A stretch of DNA of 11,179 nt from RECH01 sp964431105. GTDB lineage: Bacteria; Cyanobacteriota; Cyanobacteriia; RECH01. The notes below the pieces were generated by a model. It did not search any database and was not told where the DNA came from. It was given only the letters and a program-made list of their open reading frames with translations. Shown one piece after another: positions 8,401 to 11,179 of the stretch. The stretch covers positions 1 to 11,179 of the forward strand of contig CAYSIR010000132.1 in NCBI GenBank assembly GCA_964431105.1, in the 5' to 3' direction. The first letter of the stretch is position 1. Each line of letters opens with the position of its first letter. The translations under genes and the position numbers were made by a program.

Positions 8401-11179
8401 ATGATGTGCTGCGCGGCGATCGCGGCAATGATACCTACGTTGTAGATTCGTTAGGTGACAGCGTTACAGAAGCCGAAGGCGGTGCGGCTGGCGGGATTGA
8501 CTTGGTACGTTCCTCCGTTGCCTTTACTCTTGGGCCCAATCTAGAGAACCTGACGCTGACCGGAACCCGCGATGTTAACGGTATCGGTAACGAACTCGAT
8601 AACACGATCGCCGGTAATGACGGGGATAACATCATCAACGGTTTGCTGGGTGCTGATGTCATGTCGGGCGGTGATGGTGACGACTTCTTCTTTGTGGATA
8701 ACCTCGGTGATGAGGTTTCTGAAGATGCCGATGAAGGCATTGATACGGTGCAGTCCAGTGTGTCTTTCACGCTGGGGGCAAATATCGAAAACCTGATCCT
8801 GACTGGAATGGCGATCGAAGGCATTGGTAATGCTGAAGACAACACCATCACGGGCAATAGCGAAGACAACACCCTGAGCGGTCTGGGCGGCAACGACGTG
8901 ATCACCGGCGGTCTGGGTAATGATGTGATTGACGGCGGTACAGGCGACGATGACATGACCGGCGGCGCTGGCGACGATACCTATTTTGTCGATAGCGCAC
9001 TGGATACGATTACCGAAGAATCGGGCGGCGGCTTTGATACCGTCTTTACCAACTCGTCCTTTACGCTCACGCCCAATATTGAGCAAGTGATTCTGGATGA
9101 TGCGGCAGGGGTTGCAAACCTTGTCGGCACCGATGATGCCAATACGCTGATCGGCAACAACAGCGCTAACACGATTCTGGGCTTAGGCGGCAATGATGTC
9201 ATCTTTGGTCTGGGTGGCAACGACTACATTGATGGCGGTCGCGACAACGACACGATGGATGGCGGCATAGGGGACGACACCTACATCGTTGACAGCAGTG
9301 GTGATCAGGCAGTCGAGACCGTGACGAATGCGGGTGGCGGTGGACTAGACCTCGTGATTGCAACCGCTTCGTTTACCCTTGGTGCGAATGTCGATAACTT
9401 GGTTCTCAATGGAACCGGCAATATTGCAGGCTTCGGAAATAATCTTGGCAATACGATTACGGGCAATTCGGGCAATAACGTCATCAACGGGCGAGGCGGC
9501 AGCGATGTCATTGATGGTGGTGCTGGCACCGATACGATGACCGGTGGTTTAGACAGCGATACCTATTTTGTGGACGATAGTGGCGATCGCGTCATTGATG
9601 CTCCAGGTCAGGGTGATTTGGATGTGATTTTCAGCACCGCATCCTTTGCGCTGGAACCAGAATCCGAGATTGAACAACTGTTCTTGGAAGGGACAGATGA
9701 CCTCGACGGAACCGGTAACGAATTCGTCAACACCATTTTTGGTAATGCGGGCGATAACCGACTGGATGGCGGCACAGCGGGCGATCGCTTGATTGGCGGC
9801 AGCGGCAATGATACCTACTTTGTGGATGATGCCAACGATGTGGTCGTTGAAGCGGGGCCAGCCACCGACATTGACACCGTTATTTCGGATCTAACCTACA
9901 CCCTCGGTGCCAATCTCGAAAACCTGATTCTGACTGAAGACGGCCCCGACATTAACATCAACGGGCTGGGCAACAACCTCGACAACACCATCATCGGCAA
10001 CAGCGGCACCAACATTCTGGATGGCGGCGCAGACACCCTGGGTGACTTCCTCCAAGGATTGGATGGTGACGATACCTACCGTGTGGATAGTTCAGCGGAT
10101 CAAGTCGTTGATGGCGGCGATGGGTTGGATTTGGTTGAAGCCTCAGCCAGCTTTATCTTGACGGATGAAGCGATCGAAAACTTGACCTTGGTGGCTGGAG
10201 CCGGAGCTATTAACGGAACCGGGAATGGACGGAACAACACCATTCTGGGTAATGAAGCCGGGAACATCATCAGCGGTGGAGCCGGAAACGACTATATCGT
10301 CGGTGGTGAAGGTGCAGACACCATGAGCGGCGGTACGGGTGATGACACCTTCTTTGTGGATAACGCTGGCGATACGGTGTCCGATGGGGCGGGTATCGAT
10401 CGCGTCTTCTCGGATGTCAGCTTTACCCTTGCGCCGAATATTGAGTACCTGTATCTCACCGAAGACGGCCCCGATATCAACATCAATGGCGGTGGTAACA
10501 ACGGTCGCAACACCATCTTTGGCAACAGCGGTAGCAATATCCTGGATGGTTCCGGCGGCGTTGACCGCTTGGTGGGCGGCGCTGGTGATGACACCTATAT
10601 CGTGGATGTCGGCAACGATGTGGTGATTGAAGAAGCGGGCGGTGGTCTGTTTGATACCGTTATCGCTGATGTCACCTACAGCCTCGGAGCCAATGTTGAG
10701 AACTTGATCTTGACCGAAGACGGCCCCACTCCCGATATCAATGGCTTTGGAAATAACCGGAACAACAGCATCTCCGGTACCAGCGGCAGCAACATCCTGG
10801 ATGGTGGTGAAGGAGCCGATGTCCTGATTGGCGATGCGGGCAATGATACCTACGTGGTGGATGACGAACTCGATGAAATCATCGAAACTGGCCCAGCCAC
10901 GGACTTTGACACGGTACTCGCCAAGATTGACTTCACCCTTGCCCCAGAGTTGGAGCGTCTGATTCTGCGGAATGATGCACCGGATCTCAACATCAACGGA
11001 ACCGGGAATGATTTTGCCAACACGATTCAAGGGAACGACGGCAACAACACCTTGGATGGCGGTGGCGGTGGTGATGTCCTGATCGGTGGGGATGGCAATG
11101 ACATCTACATCGTGGATAGCACCCGTGATGTGGTGGATGAATCGGGCAGTGATGGTGAAGATCTGGTGCGATCGTCTGT
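2469..11179 (+). CDS. Giant RTX (haemolysin-type calcium-binding) repeat protein, 3' end outside window
   Basis: An uninterrupted frame of 2,903 codons stays open at the right edge, so the protein is larger still. The start is firm: TGA at 2463-2465 is in frame two codons upstream, and GAGGG (2454-2458) lies ten bases before the ATG. The next in-frame ATG is at 2694. There is no signal peptide. Residues 27-80 are already six RTX nonapeptides (GGxGxDxLx type), the units that bind calcium in a parallel beta-roll. About 30 modules of 80-129 residues follow, with one longer gap of 207 residues. Each has nonapeptides, then NDTYxVDxxxDxVxE, GxDTVxSSVxYTLGANxENLxLxG and GxGNxxxNTIxGN. RTX proteins of this kind are normally exported by type I secretion through a C-terminal signal and fold in external calcium, so a surface, S-layer or adhesive role is inferred. 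A catalytic domain beyond the window remains possible. I found only three lysines (160, 496, 2819), one histidine, and no cysteine or tryptophan. No secretion genes are in view. Confidence 0.93.
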   Translation, partial: MATIRGDARNNRIRGTNQADRLFGLGGNDILLGLGGDDLLDGGNGRDTLRGGAGNDRLIGGNGNDVLNGDDGADRMEGGAGNDLYFVDNVGDRVIEGAGQGLDTVRSSISFRLGANVENLVLLGNLAINGRGNALANRIVGNNNNNFILGFGGDDVLNGKSGDDTIRSGAGDDIINGGDGDDILSGQDGNDRINGGNGNDRINGGNGNDRINGGNGDDIINGDAGNDILNGGNGNDLLRGGAGNDRLNGGAGNDILNGGAGDDILNGGAGDDLIDGGLGADIMRGGAGDDLFFVDDNGDRVIENADEGIDTARATVSFSLGDNVENLTLLGADAIDGTGNDLNNTIIGNSGDNILDGGAGDDYLDGGSGNNQLIGGIGNDTYVINTAGDTIVELSGGGNDTVITRFTTVLDPNIENLILVGNANIDGTGNASNNRITGNDGNNILDGQDGDDILDGGLGEDTLVGGDGDDLYILNTLDTIIETPDGGNDTVRSFLKSYTLVENLETLILGGENNLRGTGNSGDNTLIGNSGDNVLSGGLGNDRLEGGDGNDTLDGGAGDDVMIGSQGNDVYIVDSAGDVVIELAGEGIDSVVASDTYILGDNLENLFLVGDADIDGTGNALANSIVGNNGNNALSGGGGADYLIGGSGDDVLDGGAGADIMEGNAGNDTYLVDSISDRVIERAGEGIDQVIADNVSFSLPNHVENLTLTGTENAVGTGNALDNTLIGNAGSNTLIGGNGNDVIDGGGGANTLIGGAGNDTYFVRSLNDEVVEAPSEGTDTVFADIDFTLGGNIENLILVGITGNENLTGVGDSGNNTITGNDGNNLIQGREGDDRIFGGAGNDTLNGGTGNDRIFGEDGDDTLLGGAGNDILDGGAGADTMTGGIGNDTYFVDDSSDVVTEAPGGGNDTVFASADFTLSGNTETLILEDGAIIGVGDASNNTIIGNDASNLLDGGAGSDRLEGGQGDDTYIVNSFNDIIIEDSAAGTDTVQASVTYTLGANLENLTLDPAAGDIDGVGNIEDNTITGNDGNNELFGEDGNDIIIGGAGNDLLDGGAGVDRLEGGTGNDTYVINDLSDTIVETGPATDIDTIISSVNLSLAADAAFAAIENLILIDGATQGTGNDLNNSIIGNDNGNVLSGGLGDDVLTGGAGNDTITGGAGVDTMRGGDGDDSYFVDVAGDVIVEAADEGIDTVTSSVTYALSPNVDNLILTGAGNINGTGNNLTNTITGNAGNNVLDGGLGEDVLIGGLGDDRYIVDEEFDEVRETIGAGGGLDTVESSVSYTLAANIENLELTGATGTENLIGVGNGGANTIIGNDGDNILDGQGGIDTLIGGLGDDTYIIDTADDVVTESVPLTTGGIDTVITSETYTLGANLENLILAEDAGDIDGYGNAQNNTITGNIGSNILDGGAGIDQLEGGDGDDIYFVDDESDRVIEEPGGGTDLVNSEVSYTLGANVENLTLQGTAVLGIGNEENNTIRGNAEGNRLDGRQGDDQLIGGAGNDTYVVDSLDDEVIETGVDPFDTVISSVTYTLGPSLENLTLAPGSGNINGFGNTGNNTIRGNTGSNILNGLEGQDVLIGGGGNDTFVVDDLGDQVTATGTGTDLVISTVGFTLAPNLENLTLQGTGNIVGRGNDLANTINGNTGSNTLLGLGGNDVINGDRGNDFIDGGLNTDIMSGGEGNDTYVVNVSSDQVIESIPDAIGGTDTVISDVAYTLGANLENLILTDLGPNPNINGVGNAAANTIIGNNGNNTLLGLDGNDTIQGNGGNDYIDGGLGDDDMDGGDGSDTYIVDALGDAVTEAGTGIDQVISDVAFTLGANLENLTLTDDGADLDINGVGNGLANTILGNSGDNTLLGFAGGDRLEGGDGDDYIDGGTDLDIMIGGNGSDTYIVDALGDSVSEADTDGVDLVESAVDFTLGTNLENLVLTGTAAIGVGNILDNSITGNDQDNTLRGDDGNDTIVGGLGNDLLNGGTGDDVLRGDRGNDTYVVDSLGDSVTEAEGGAAGGIDLVRSSVAFTLGPNLENLTLTGTRDVNGIGNELDNTIAGNDGDNIINGLLGADVMSGGDGDDFFFVDNLGDEVSEDADEGIDTVQSSVSFTLGANIENLILTGMAIEGIGNAEDNTITGNSEDNTLSGLGGNDVITGGLGNDVIDGGTGDDDMTGGAGDDTYFVDSALDTITEESGGGFDTVFTNSSFTLTPNIEQVILDDAAGVANLVGTDDANTLIGNNSANTILGLGGNDVIFGLGGNDYIDGGRDNDTMDGGIGDDTYIVDSSGDQAVETVTNAGGGGLDLVIATASFTLGANVDNLVLNGTGNIAGFGNNLGNTITGNSGNNVINGRGGSDVIDGGAGTDTMTGGLDSDTYFVDDSGDRVIDAPGQGDLDVIFSTASFALEPESEIEQLFLEGTDDLDGTGNEFVNTIFGNAGDNRLDGGTAGDRLIGGSGNDTYFVDDANDVVVEAGPATDIDTVISDLTYTLGANLENLILTEDGPDININGLGNNLDNTIIGNSGTNILDGGADTLGDFLQGLDGDDTYRVDSSADQVVDGGDGLDLVEASASFILTDEAIENLTLVAGAGAINGTGNGRNNTILGNEAGNIISGGAGNDYIVGGEGADTMSGGTGDDTFFVDNAGDTVSDGAGIDRVFSDVSFTLAPNIEYLYLTEDGPDININGGGNNGRNTIFGNSGSNILDGSGGVDRLVGGAGDDTYIVDVGNDVVIEEAGGGLFDTVIADVTYSLGANVENLILTEDGPTPDINGFGNNRNNSISGTSGSNILDGGEGADVLIGDAGNDTYVVDDELDEIIETGPATDFDTVLAKIDFTLAPELERLILRNDAPDLNINGTGNDFANTIQGNDGNNTLDGGGGGDVLIGGDGNDIYIVDSTRDVVDESGSDGEDLVRSS
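2547..2708 (+). repeat. N-terminal array of six RTX nonapeptides
   Basis: Residues 27-80 are six consecutive nine-residue units: GNDILLGLG, GDDLLDGGN, GRDTLRGGA, GNDRLIGGN, GNDVLNGDD and GADRMEGGA. They run straight into the first NDLYFVD linker. In known RTX structures each pair of nonapeptides makes one turn of the beta-roll with calcium held between turns, so this array would give about three turns. It starts only 26 residues after the initiator methionine, leaving no room for an N-terminal domain. Confidence 0.92.
3033..3140 (+). repeat. 27-bp tandem repeat, four copies (GNDRINGGN)
   Basis: Units start at 3033, 3060, 3087 and 3114. The first three differ by a single base (att versus atc) and the second and third are identical; the fourth has diverged. 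Each encodes one nonapeptide and carries ACGATCGCAT, a near-HIP1 sequence. Near-identity at DNA level, including silent positions, points to recent tandem duplication. Confidence 0.93.
3207..3287 (+). repeat. 27-bp tandem repeat, three copies (LNGGAGNDI type)
   Basis: Units begin at 3207, 3234 and 3261, each starting CTCAATGGTGGAGCAGGG. They differ at only a few bases (AATGAC versus GATGAC, final ATT, ATC or CTC). Each encodes one nonapeptide. This is a second, separate block of recent unit duplication inside the fifteen-nonapeptide run. Confidence 0.92.

Larger units (their letters stand above)
2721..11179 (+). repeat. About 30 RTX/linker modules in tandem
   Basis: The aromatic residue of each (T)YxVD linker is encoded at 2721, 3342, 3612, 3882, 4179, 4476, 4749, 5136, 5376, 5676, 5988, 6231, 6489, 6744, 6984, 7230, 7524, 7839, 8142, 8436, 8688, 8982, 9282, 9564, 9816, 10077, 10350, 10596, 10851 and 11106. 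Successive distances in residues are 207, 90, 90, 99, 99, 91, 129, 80, 100, 104, 81, 86, 85, 80, 82, 98, 105, 101, 98, 84, 98, 100, 94, 84, 87, 91, 82, 85 and 85. All are in one frame, confirming that there is no frameshift. The thirtieth module is cut by the window edge. The linker is far better conserved than the count of nonapeptides between linkers. Confidence 0.92.

Noticed and set aside
10143..11030. A 295-codon open frame on the minus strand inside the RTX gene, with many similar shorter ones throughout 2519-11030.
   Set aside because: They are antisense shadows. The 27-bp periodicity and codon bias of the repeats keep other frames open, and the predicted proteins are repetitive mirror images (SSPAPPxRxSLPAPP type) with no independent domain.

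Overview
The window looks like chromosomal DNA from a cyanobacterium. The octamer GCGATCGC (HIP1, a cyanobacterial hallmark) occurs 17 times by my count in 11.2 kb, where chance predicts well under one. The flanking single genes also fit: a DUF2237 protein and a tRNA-Ala with anticodon CGC. Species cannot be named from this.

Layout. Positions 1-50 look like the right end of an IS200/IS605-type (TnpB) element: a GC-rich hairpin overlapping a possible stop codon, ending in TATGTCAA. Positions 201-560 (+) encode a complete 119-residue DUF2237 protein. It is followed by a perfect 24-bp inverted repeat (603-653) and a second stretch with nested inverted repeats (667-833). A tRNA-Ala(CGC) lies on the minus strand at 879-951. 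From about 990 to 2468 I recognise no gene; this 1.5-kb spacer holds a few inverted repeats and scattered HIP1 sites.

From 2469 to the window end (+) runs one uninterrupted reading frame of more than 2,900 codons, still open at the right edge. It encodes a giant RTX (haemolysin-type calcium-binding) repeat protein. It starts almost directly in glycine/aspartate nonapeptides and consists of about 30 modules. Each module alternates a short RTX nonapeptide array with a beta-rich linker of the type NDTYxVD...GxDTVxSSVxYTLGANxENLxLxG...GN..NTIxGN. No enzyme, adhesin or signal-peptide domain is visible, and the C-terminus, where a type I secretion signal would lie, is outside the window.

The genes do not form an operon: the RTX gene is separated from the tRNA by 1.5 kb and has its own start context. 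No secretion components, CRISPR array, toxin-antitoxin pair or defence system are present. The most noteworthy content is the repeat architecture of the giant RTX gene, its amino-acid bias, the HIP1 sites inside its repeats, and the probable TnpB element end at the left edge.
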